Assembly (NCBI GenBank): GCA_947626915.1 | Contig: CANQUA010000011.1 | Location: 1-58,385 of the forward strand | DNA: 58,385 nt | Direction of reading: 5' to 3' | From: an uncultured Lachnospiraceae bacterium | GTDB lineage: Bacteria > Bacillota > Clostridia > Lachnospirales > Lachnospiraceae | Position numbers and translations under genes: made by a program | Shown: positions 26,255-33,198 of the stretch, piece after piece | Numbering within the stretch: position 1 is the stretch's first letter | How the letters are laid out: the number at the start of each line of letters is the position of its first letter | Notes under the pieces: model-generated | Database searches by the model: none | Told to the model about the DNA's origin: nothing | What the model saw: the letters and a program-made list of their open reading frames with translations, nothing else

Positions 26255-26893
26255 GCTTATTCCTCCGATCCTGTGAGCCGATCTCCTGCAGCGGTTACGT
26301 TCGCCATTCTGGTTCCGTCCTTTCACGCGGATTCTTACACCCCGGCCGCTTTCCCATCTTCCAGGTCCGCGCACCTGATTCCGTTTTTGCCGGATACTGC
26401 CAGGAAATATTGTTTTTCGCTCCTGATTCTATGTAATACATTCTTATTTTAACATGAGGCCCGCAAATTCCGCAACAGGTTTTCCATATACATATTCACA
26501 AATTTTCGCCCTATCCACACTGCATTTTTATATTCTTCCGTCATCCTGCCCGCGCAGTCCCCGCTTCGCAGGAAATGTCAAACCGGTTGGCTTATTTCAT
26601 CATAGAAATGCCGGTACATGTCTGCCTGCCGGTCCGCTATGCTTACGGCGGAACCGCATGGGAAAACGGTTTCAAACAATAAGCAGGGAACACCGTCAGG
26701 ATCGGAATTCCCTGCCGTCCCGGAAGTATTCACAGCGATCTTTCCGCACAGAGCATGCCCCGCGCTCCCGCCATGAAACGTTCCGGCAGCTTCCCTGACG
26801 CATTCCCTGCCGCAGCTTTCCGTGCGGCCGCCCGCAAAACAACGGCCGCACAGGATTCTATGTATATTTCTCTTTTTCTTTTGTAAAAGACGC
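26255..26893. other. Intergenic stretch without a recognised gene
   Basis: About 640 bp between the GH32 gene and the coiled-coil gene. No convincing protein gene was found. It contains several inverted repeats, including GCAGGGAA (26683-26690) with TTCCCTGC (26708-26715), and TGCGGCCG (26823-26830) with CGGCCGCA (26843-26850). The last lies 44 bp past the coiled-coil gene and could help end its transcript, although it lacks a T-run. An open frame at 26578-26955 on the minus strand is compositionally odd and was not accepted. Confidence 0.5.
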
Positions 26894-27370
26894 TCAGACA
26901 GTGCCTCTGTGCCGCTGAACGTTTTTCCTCCGAACCCTCGGATTCCAGACTTCATTCTCCAGAGCAGTCAGCCGGAGTTTTATCATCTCCATCTCGCCCT
27001 GTATCCGCACTGCGTCATCCAGCTTGCGCGACAGATCCAGATGCCCCTCCGCGATGATCGAGATCTGCTTGTTCGTCACATTTTCAAGCGTCAGTTCCAG
27101 ATGCGTCACTCTGTCTTCCAGACTGCTCAGGCGCTGCTTCACCTCGGCCATCTCCTGTTTCAGCGTTGCAACATCCTGTTTCAGCACCGCAATGTCCTGC
27201 TTCACCTCGGCCATCTCCTGTTTCAGCACCGCAACGTCCTGCTTCACCTCGGCCATTTCTTTCTTTAGTACGGCGACATCCTGCTTTATCTCAGCAATGT
27301 CTTCTTTCACTGGTTTGAGAGACCGCTCCATGATTTCCGCGATCATCTCCAGATCTTTCGTATCCAGCAT
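26894..27370 (-). CDS. Coiled-coil protein with 14-residue repeats
   Basis: A 158-residue soluble protein that is almost all helix. Residues 20-80 carry about 3.5 copies of a 14-residue (two-heptad) unit, AEVKQDVAVLKQEM, mirrored by a 42-bp repeat in the DNA. A second helical part (about 80-140) contains LEDRVTHLELTLENVTNKQISIIAEGHLDLSRKLDDA, a pattern seen in many small Clostridial proteins of unknown function. Hydrophobic a and d positions (V/I, L/M) fit a parallel trimer or dimer. AGGAGG lies 9-10 nt before the ATG. There is no signal peptide or membrane segment. It may be a scaffold or a partner of a membrane or DNA-bound protein; nothing in the context decides. Confidence 0.8.
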   Translation of the reverse strand: MLDTKDLEMIAEIMERSLKPVKEDIAEIKQDVAVLKKEMAEVKQDVAVLKQEMAEVKQDIAVLKQDVATLKQEMAEVKQRLSSLEDRVTHLELTLENVTNKQISIIAEGHLDLSRKLDDAVRIQGEMEMIKLRLTALENEVWNPRVRRKNVQRHRGTV

Positions 27371-27610
27371 ACTCTGTCACCTCCTAACCTTGGCTGGTAT
27401 AAAGATACTATTACAGATACCGTCAAAAATCAATCCTTTTACAGAAATTCATCTAAAATTCGATCGTCTCCCCGTATCGCCCGTCTCTCTGCAGCCGCCG
27501 CGGGTCGCGGACACCGTGCCGCGCTCTTTTGCCTCCCTTGCACCCGCCCATAGCCTGCGCACCGGACGGCGGACCCTTTTAGAACGCAAAGTTTCCCTCC
27601 CGCCTTGCAT

Positions 27611-27665
27611 AATCCCCCGTTCCGCGGTAAGATAATCGTATCAAAAACCGCAGAAACGGGGGATT
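27611..27665. promoter_or_regulatory. Long inverted repeat over the response-regulator start region
   Basis: The left arm 27611-27628 (AATCCCCCGTTCCGCGGT) is complementary to the right arm 27647-27665 with one mismatch and one extra base. The 18-nt spacer contains a -10-like GATAAT (27631-27636). The right arm includes the GGGGG ribosome binding site of the regulator gene. If transcription starts upstream, the stem would hide the ribosome binding site. If it starts in the loop, the palindrome acts only as DNA. Confidence 0.65.
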
Positions 27666-27671
27666 ACACAT

Positions 27672-28343
27672 ATGAGAATCTTAGTCGCAGAGGATGCGAA
27701 GGATCTGAACCGCCTGATCGTAAAGGTCCTGACCAAAGCAGGTTACAGCGTGGACGGCTGCTGCAACGGTGAAGAGGCCCTGGAATATTATCACGGGACC
27801 AGCTACGACGCCCTGATCCTGGATATCATGATGCCGAAGCTGGACGGCTACGAAGTGCTGCGCAGGCTCCGAGAACAGGGATCGGACGTTCCGGTCCTGT
27901 TTCTGACGGCCAGAGACGCGGTGAGCGACCGGGTGAAAGGCCTGGACATGGGAGCGGATGATTATCTGATCAAGCCCTTTGATTTCGATGAACTGCTGGC
28001 CCGTATCCGCGCCATGACCCGCAAACGTGCCGGCAGCCGCAGCAATCTCCTCACGCTGGCCGATCTGACCGTGGATACGGAGCGCAGAACCGCGTTCCGG
28101 GGCAGCCAGGAGATCCCGCTGCTGCCGAAAGAATTCACGCTGCTGGAATATATGATCCGCAACCAGGGGATCGTGCTCTCACGTGAAAAAATGGAGGATC
28201 AGATCTGGAATTATGAATATGCCGGCAGTTCCAACAATATTGACGTCTATATCAGCAAGCTCCGCAAAAAGATCGACGACGGATACGAACCCCGCCTGAT
28301 CCACACGATCCGCGGCGCTGGCTGGGTGCTGCGGATTCAATGA
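27672..28343 (+). CDS. OmpR-family response regulator
   Basis: A 223-residue two-component regulator. The receiver domain (about 1-120) has acidic pocket EDAKD, phospho-acceptor Asp in LILDIMMPKLDGYE, Thr in LFLTARD and Lys in YLIKPFDFDEL. A winged-helix DNA-binding domain follows (about 130-223), with LLPKEFTLLEYMIRNQGIVLSRE and NNIDVYISKLRKKID...IHTIRGAGWVL. GGGGG lies 9 nt before the ATG. It is cotranscribed with the kinase 14 bp downstream, and it probably controls the PepSY lipoprotein gene after that. A long inverted repeat covers its ribosome binding site. Confidence 0.95.
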   Translation: MRILVAEDAKDLNRLIVKVLTKAGYSVDGCCNGEEALEYYHGTSYDALILDIMMPKLDGYEVLRRLREQGSDVPVLFLTARDAVSDRVKGLDMGADDYLIKPFDFDELLARIRAMTRKRAGSRSNLLTLADLTVDTERRTAFRGSQEIPLLPKEFTLLEYMIRNQGIVLSREKMEDQIWNYEYAGSSNNIDVYISKLRKKIDDGYEPRLIHTIRGAGWVLRIQ

Positions 28344-28357
28344 ACGGGAGGGCGCCT

Positions 28358-29701
28358 ATGAAACAATTATCGGTCAAATCCAAGATCACCCTCTGGCTGA
28401 CTTTGCTGATGGCCCTGCTTTCCGGGCTTCTGCTTGCGTTCATGGTGATCATCAGCCGCTCCGTAACGACCCGGACCTACAGGACTCTGCTGAGCCAGAC
28501 GCTGCGTTCCAACGCCGTCCACGTATCTCTCACAGACGGCAGCCTGGATTTTGACGAAGAATTCCGGTTCTACCAAAACGGCGTGACCACCCTGCTGTAT
28601 AATCGGAACCAGGCGCTGCTGGCCGGTCAGGTGCCGGTCGGGTTCTCCTCGCAGGAAGCGTTCGAAAGCGGGAGCATCCGCACCGTATCCGCGGCCGGGA
28701 CACAGTACCTGATGCTGGATCTGTGGGTCCCCTCCGGCTGGGACAACGGCCTGTGGATCCGCGGGCTTGTGGAAGCGCCCGAAAATGAATATGTTACCCA
28801 AAACCTTCTTCGGATGGCCGCCATCGCCCTGCCCCTGTTCGTTCTGCTGGCTGCCGCCGGGGGCTACATCATCGTGCGCCGGTCTTTCCGGCCCCTGGAT
28901 ACCATCAGCGCCGCCGCTTCCGCCATAAGCGAAGCGAAAGACCTTTCCAGACGCATCGGACTGCCGCCGGGAAAAGATGAATTCTCCCGGCTGGCTGAAA
29001 CCTTTGACCAGCTGTTTGAACGTCTGGAACGTTCCTTCGAGGCTGAAACCCAGTTCACCGCCGACGCCTCTCACGAACTGCGCACGCCCGTCTCCATCAT
29101 CAAGGGGGCCTGCGAGTACGCCCGGAAATACGACGAAACGCCGGAGGACCGGCAGGAAACCCTGGACATGATCTACCGGCAGGCTCTGAAGATGTCCAAT
29201 CTGATCGCCCAGCTGCTGAGCATGACCCGCCTGGAACAGGGAACGGAACGGCCCGCCATGGAGCCGACCGACCTGAACACGCTGACGAAACAGGTGATCC
29301 GGGAGGGAAACTATGATATTTCGCGTATAACGGCCGATCTTTCCGCCGACGCTGTCGTCCGCGGCGACGCGGCCCTGCTCTCCCGGCTCCTGCGCAACCT
29401 GATCGACAATGCGTTCAAATACGGCCGCCCCGACGGTCATGTCTGGGTGTCCGCCCGCCGGGAACACGGCGAGATCCTGCTTTCGGTACGGGACGACGGC
29501 ATCGGCATTCCCGAAGAACATCAGGAAAAGATCTGGCAGCGCTTCTATCAGGTGGACTCCTCCCGCAGCGACGACGCCTCCGGCGCAGGCCTGGGCCTGT
29601 CCATGGTGGACCAGATCGCCCGGCTGCACGGCGGATACATGACCCTAGAAAGCACCCCGGGAGCCGGCAGCTCCTTTACGCTGCACCTGCCGTCCGCCTA
29701 G
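28358..29701 (+). CDS. Membrane sensor histidine kinase
   Basis: A 447-residue kinase paired with the preceding regulator. Transmembrane segment 1 (WLTLLMALLSGLLLAFMVII) and segment 2 (MAAIALPLFVLLAAAGGYIIV) enclose an extracytoplasmic domain of about 120 residues. HAMP, HisKA (FTADASHELRTPVSII with the phospho-histidine) and HATPase_c follow, with N-box LRNLIDNAFKYG, DDGIGIPEEH and GAGLGLSMVDQI. An ATG at 28340 overlaps the regulator stop, but GGGAGG 6 nt before the ATG at 28358 makes the latter the better start. The signal is unknown; a PepSY target suggests envelope stress. Confidence 0.95.
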   Translation: MKQLSVKSKITLWLTLLMALLSGLLLAFMVIISRSVTTRTYRTLLSQTLRSNAVHVSLTDGSLDFDEEFRFYQNGVTTLLYNRNQALLAGQVPVGFSSQEAFESGSIRTVSAAGTQYLMLDLWVPSGWDNGLWIRGLVEAPENEYVTQNLLRMAAIALPLFVLLAAAGGYIIVRRSFRPLDTISAAASAISEAKDLSRRIGLPPGKDEFSRLAETFDQLFERLERSFEAETQFTADASHELRTPVSIIKGACEYARKYDETPEDRQETLDMIYRQALKMSNLIAQLLSMTRLEQGTERPAMEPTDLNTLTKQVIREGNYDISRITADLSADAVVRGDAALLSRLLRNLIDNAFKYGRPDGHVWVSARREHGEILLSVRDDGIGIPEEHQEKIWQRFYQVDSSRSDDASGAGLGLSMVDQIARLHGGYMTLESTPGAGSSFTLHLPSA

Positions 29702-29797
29702 GCCCCGCCGCTGCTTTCCTGCCGGAGCGGACCGTTTTCCCGGCGCCGGAAACAAGAAATTCGGGTCCGGCAAAAAAATCTCTGAAATTTTTTCCAA

Positions 29798-29830
29798 TTT
29801 CATGTAGATTTCATATTCGTTGTTTATGAT
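29798..29830 (+). promoter_or_regulatory. Candidate OmpR-type operator and promoter of the PepSY lipoprotein gene
   Basis: Two direct repeats, TTTCATGTAGA (29798-29808) and TTTCATATTCG (29809-29819), lie exactly 11 bp apart, the usual spacing for OmpR/PhoB-family sites. They abut a -10 TATGAT (29825-29830) that has no good -35. This is the arrangement of an activator-dependent promoter, and the upstream regulator is the obvious activator. A palindrome, TTATGAT-GGC-ATCATAA, starts at 29824. Confidence 0.55.
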
Positions 29831-29862
29831 GGCATCATAAAAACAGAAGGGGGTTAAACACT

Positions 29863-31503
29863 ATGAAGAAAAAAATGACGGTTTGTATGATTGCACTGAC
29901 AACGATTCTCCTGGCGGGCTGCTCCGGCGGCCAGGAGAAAATGGCTTACATCGGCGCGGACAATGCCAAGCAGGCGGCGCTGAAAGATGCAGGACTGACC
30001 TCAGGACAGGCAGCCTTTTCCAGCACGGATATGGGCACGGAAAACGGAATGGACTACTATCATATCGTCTTCACCGCGGAAGGGCAGGCTTACCAATACG
30101 ACATTGAAGCGCTGACCGGCAAGGTGATCGACAGCGGCGTCGCGCCTGCCGGCGGAGAAACTATAGCGGCAGAGAACCCCGCAGCCAAAGAAACCACGGC
30201 GGCGGAAGATCCCATTGTCCAGGAAACCACAGCCGCAGAAACGCCTGTCGGCGGAAAAACCACCGCCGCAGAAACCCTCCCGGCAGGCAGCGCCGAAACG
30301 GTTCCGGAAACAAGCGCAGCCAGTTCTCCGGCAGGGTCAGATCAGGAAAGCCCGGCGGAACAGGCCGCAGGAAATCCGGAAGCGGGTCTTCTTCTGGCCC
30401 GCTCCGGCAATCTGACCGCAGACACTTCCGATACCTCTCCGGTCAGAACCGCTTCCGGTACTCCCGGCAGCCAGACTGCCATGATCTCCGACGCCGACGC
30501 CAAAGCAAACGCCCTGACACACGCAGGACTCTCTGCCGATCAGGTCACATTCACCGAATGCAGACTGGATTGGGACGACGGCAGACAGGTCTATGAGATC
30601 GAGTTCTACGGACCCAATTCCACGGAATACGATTACGAGATCGATCCCTACACCGGAGACGTGATCAAGTACGATTTCGACGCGGAACGCGATACTGCGC
30701 CGGCTCCCTCCCCCGCTCAGGGCAATACGGCAGCGCAGGCAGGCCAGCCGGACATGATCTCCGCAGAGGAGGCAAAAAACAGAGCTCTGGCCCACGCGGA
30801 GCTTCTCACCGGCCAGGTCGTACAGGCTTCTTTCGTCAAATGCGAGCTGGATTGGGACGACGGACGGCAGATTTATGAAGTGGAATTTTATGGATCCGAT
30901 TACAGGGAATACGATTACGAGATCGATCCCTACACCGGCGATGTGCTCAAGTACGATTTCGATGCGGAATATTTCACCGCTCCCTCTTCCGCCCCTGCCC
31001 AGGCCCCGGCGGCAACGAATCCCTCTCCCGGCAATCTCTCCGAAAGCGACGCCAAAGCAAGCGCTCTGGAGCACGCCGGACTGGCCGAAGATCAAGTTAC
31101 ATTCACAAAATGCGAGCTGGACCGGGACGACGGAAAGCAAATCTATGAGATCGAATTCTACGATGGCAGCGGTGCGGAATACGAATACGAGATCGACGCC
31201 GCCAGCGGAGCCGTGATCAGCTATGACCGCGAAACCAAACAGCGTCCTTCCTCCGGTTCTGCATCCATGACCGCCGAAGAAGCCAAACAGCTGGCTCTCT
31301 CTCAGGTGCCCGGAGCCACGGCAGCAAACATTTGCGACTTTGAAACCGACTACGACGACGGCCATATTCTGTACGAAGGGACCATTCACTACGACGGCAT
31401 GGACTTCGAATTTGAGATCGACGGCCACAGCGGCGCCATCTGCGACTGGTCGGGAGAACGCTGCGACGAAGACCATCATTCCGGGTCGTCCCGCCATCAT
31501 TAA
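29863..31503 (+). CDS. Lipoprotein with five PepSY domains
   Basis: A 546-residue exported lipoprotein. Residues 1-20 form a lipoprotein signal ending TTILLAGC, so Cys20 would be lipidated. Five PepSY-type units follow, recognisable by A-K-x-x-A-L-x-x-A-G-L and Y-E-I-E-F-Y...Y-E-I-D...G-x-V-I: about residues 28-85, 207-275, 300-370, 388-450 and 466-530. An Ala/Thr/Pro-rich linker (about 90-200) with repeated AAETT motifs probably spans the wall. PepSY domains are thought to inhibit or sense extracellular proteases. The C-terminus is His/Asp-rich (CDEDHHSGSSRHH) and might bind metal. It lies downstream of the two-component genes behind its own candidate operator. Confidence 0.9.
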   Translation: MKKKMTVCMIALTTILLAGCSGGQEKMAYIGADNAKQAALKDAGLTSGQAAFSSTDMGTENGMDYYHIVFTAEGQAYQYDIEALTGKVIDSGVAPAGGETIAAENPAAKETTAAEDPIVQETTAAETPVGGKTTAAETLPAGSAETVPETSAASSPAGSDQESPAEQAAGNPEAGLLLARSGNLTADTSDTSPVRTASGTPGSQTAMISDADAKANALTHAGLSADQVTFTECRLDWDDGRQVYEIEFYGPNSTEYDYEIDPYTGDVIKYDFDAERDTAPAPSPAQGNTAAQAGQPDMISAEEAKNRALAHAELLTGQVVQASFVKCELDWDDGRQIYEVEFYGSDYREYDYEIDPYTGDVLKYDFDAEYFTAPSSAPAQAPAATNPSPGNLSESDAKASALEHAGLAEDQVTFTKCELDRDDGKQIYEIEFYDGSGAEYEYEIDAASGAVISYDRETKQRPSSGSASMTAEEAKQLALSQVPGATAANICDFETDYDDGHILYEGTIHYDGMDFEFEIDGHSGAICDWSGERCDEDHHSGSSRHH

Positions 31504-31537
31504 TATTGAAATAAAAAAAGAATCACGCGCTAAAAAG

Positions 31538-31572
31538 GGGGCGGCGGAACGTAAATCGGATTCCGCCGCCCC
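31538..31572 (+). terminator. G+C-rich hairpin after the PepSY lipoprotein gene
   Basis: GGGGCGGCGGAA (31538-31549) and TTCCGCCGCCCC (31561-31572) form a perfect 12-bp stem with an 11-nt loop, 34 bp past the stop. No proper T-run follows, so termination may be incomplete. The remaining sequence up to cotJA holds only a possible sporulation promoter. Confidence 0.55.
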
Positions 31573-31659
31573 GAACCATTTCTGTTTCCGTCTGCGGCAC
31601 AGAGCCCAAATCCGCCGTTCCCAGCCGCTCTCTTTCCAGCTCTAGCACCAATCCGCCAG

Positions 31660-31689
31660 CATAACCGTCCGCTCCGCGGCAGATACTAT
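31660..31689 (+). promoter_or_regulatory. Possible SigE-type promoter of cotJABC
   Basis: CATAAC (31660-31665) and GATACTAT (31682-31689) resemble the -35 (CATA-type) and -10 (CATACAAT) elements of the mother-cell sigma factor SigE, with a spacing slightly longer than usual. No SigA-type promoter is seen in the gap. cotJ operons are SigE-dependent in Bacillus subtilis. The match is weak. Confidence 0.3.
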
Positions 31690-31738
31690 CGCCGACACCC
31701 AAAACACACGCTCATTTTACGGAAAGGAGTGGATGATT

Positions 31739-31987
31739 ATGAGCAATCCGTCCGATTGCGGCTGCCGGACCGCGTCCCCGCTTCCGGCCGGTCCGACCGC
31801 AAGCAGCGCGCCTCCGGCGGGAGAACCCTGCGGCTGCGCGCCCGGCGTTTCGCTGGCCATTGTCACGGTCCCGCTCCAGCCATGGGAGACACCCTACGAG
31901 CCTGCCGAGGCCCTGCAGCGCGGGACTATTTTCCCCAGCCTGGACAAACCATTTTTTGCGGCAGGAGGTGATCTTCTTGGCAGATAG
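31739..31987 (+). CDS. cotJA: Spore coat-associated protein CotJA
   Basis: An 82-residue CotJA homologue. The core VSLAIVTVPLQPWETPYEPAEALQRGTIFPSLDKPFF is the family signature. The N-terminal 37 residues are Pro/Ala-rich with CGC motifs (SDCGCRT, EPCGCAPG). CotJ proteins sit in the inner coat of the spore. AAAGGAG lies 9 nt before the ATG at 31739; the ATG at 31733 would be only 3 nt from it. It overlaps cotJB by 11 bp. Confidence 0.9.
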   Translation: MSNPSDCGCRTASPLPAGPTASSAPPAGEPCGCAPGVSLAIVTVPLQPWETPYEPAEALQRGTIFPSLDKPFFAAGGDLLGR

Positions 31988-32312
31988 GAACGCACTGCTG
32001 AAGCAGATCGGCGAGACCAGCTTTACCTTGGACGAACTGCGCCTGTATCTGGACACGCACCCGCTGGATGAAAATGCCATGGCCGCCTACAGCGAACATG
32101 CCGCCCGGCGCAGGCAGCTGCTGCAGGAATACGCAGACCGGTTCGAACCCCTGACCTGCGGCTGCATCTGCCCGGAAACCAACGGAAGCAGCGAAACCTG
32201 CACCAAATACCCCGGCCAAAAACACTGGACCTGGGCGGACGGCCCCATTCCCTGGGATACGGAAGCGAACGTCTGCGCAAAAACAGCCGGCGCTGCGAAA
32301 GGAGGAAACTAA
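31977..32312 (+). CDS. cotJB: Spore coat protein CotJB, TTG start
   Basis: A 111-residue CotJB homologue. LLKQIGETSFTLDELRLYLDTHPLDENAMAAYSEHAARRRQLLQEY is the family core, and KHWTWADGPIPWDTE matches the C-terminal WxWxxGPxPW motif. The insert between them, TCGCICPETNGSSETC, is cysteine-rich. The start is TTG at 31977 with AGGAGG 8 nt upstream, inside the end of cotJA; no usable ATG lies nearby. Translation is probably coupled to cotJA. Confidence 0.9.
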   Translation: MADRNALLKQIGETSFTLDELRLYLDTHPLDENAMAAYSEHAARRRQLLQEYADRFEPLTCGCICPETNGSSETCTKYPGQKHWTWADGPIPWDTEANVCAKTAGAAKGGN

Positions 32313-32314
32313 CC

Positions 32315-32926
32315 ATGTGGACCTATGAAAAAAGGCTGCAGTTCCCGGTACACATTACCAGGACCTGTCCCAGAACCGCGTCGCTGATCATCAGCCAGTT
32401 CGGCGGACCTGACGGAGAGATGGCCGCCTCCATGCGTTATCTTTCCCAGAGATATTCCATGCCATGCAAGGAAGTCGGCGGACTTCTGACCGACATCGGC
32501 ACCGAGGAGCTGGCCCATCTGGAAATGGTCTGCGCCATCATTTACCAGCTCACCAAAAATCTGACGCCGGAGCAGGCAAAAACGGCAGGGTTCGACGCCT
32601 ACTATATCGACCACACCGCTGCCCTCTGGCCCACGGCGGCCGCAGGCGTCCCCTTCAACGCCTGTGAATTCCAGTCCAAAGGCGACGCAGTCACCGACCT
32701 GACGGAGGATCTGGCTGCGGAACAGAAAGCCCGCACCACTTACGACAACCTGCTCCGCGTGATCGACGACCCGGATGTCACCGCGCCGCTCCGCTTCCTG
32801 CGCCAGAGAGAGGTCGTCCATTTTCAGAGATTCGGAGAAGCGCTGGAAAAAATCAAGGACAATCTGGACGCAAAAAATTTTTATTACTACAATCCGGAAT
32901 TTGACAAGCAGTTTGTAAAAGCATAA
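32315..32926 (+). CDS. cotJC: CotJC, manganese-catalase-like spore coat protein
   Basis: A 203-residue ferritin-fold protein of the manganese catalase family, a spore inner-coat component that may remove hydrogen peroxide. Dimetal ligands are visible in TDIGTEELAHLEMV, LAAEQKARTTY and LRQREVVHFQRFGEAL (E..H and E..H patterns), and QFGGPDGEMAASMRYLSQRY near the N-terminus is typical. GGAGG lies about 8 nt before the ATG, 2 bp after cotJB. It ends the cotJABC operon, which is followed by a terminator. Confidence 0.95.
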   Translation: MWTYEKRLQFPVHITRTCPRTASLIISQFGGPDGEMAASMRYLSQRYSMPCKEVGGLLTDIGTEELAHLEMVCAIIYQLTKNLTPEQAKTAGFDAYYIDHTAALWPTAAAGVPFNACEFQSKGDAVTDLTEDLAAEQKARTTYDNLLRVIDDPDVTAPLRFLRQREVVHFQRFGEALEKIKDNLDAKNFYYYNPEFDKQFVKA

Positions 32927-32936
32927 TGAAAAAGCG

Positions 32937-32982
32937 CGGGCGTTTGCGGGACCTGCCGTGTTCCGGAAGCGCCCGTCTTTTC
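32937..32982 (+). terminator. Terminator of cotJABC
   Basis: GGGCGTTT (from 32938) pairs with AAGCGCCC (32967-32974) around a large loop that contains a second small stem, followed by GTCTTTT. It lies 11 bp past the cotJC stop. Confidence 0.7.
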
Positions 32983-33127
32983 GCGTTTTCCCGCCGTTCC
33001 CTGTTTTCTTTTCTCACATTCTCCCTTCTTTTCTCCCCGCGTATCTGCCGCTTCACCGGCCGGTTTTTGCGTCCCGGCCTTTCAGGAACCGAAGCGGCCG
33101 CGGCGCGCTGTTTTTTCCGTCAAATGA

Positions 33128-33156
33128 TTGCCAAATTTTCGCTTTTGTTATATAAT
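33128..33156 (+). promoter_or_regulatory. Promoter of the hybrid kinase/HD operon
   Basis: TTGCCA (33128-33133), a 17-bp spacer and a perfect TATAAT (33151-33156). The kinase ATG follows 42 bp later, with AGAGGGGG as ribosome binding site. Confidence 0.75.
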
Positions 33157-33198
33157 TAAAAAGGGATTTTCTCTTTTCATGCAAAGAGGGGGATATTT

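Noticed and set aside
26578-26955. 125-residue frame overlapping the coiled-coil gene
   Set aside because: Composition is unlike the neighbours, it overlaps a better-supported gene and lacks a ribosome binding site.
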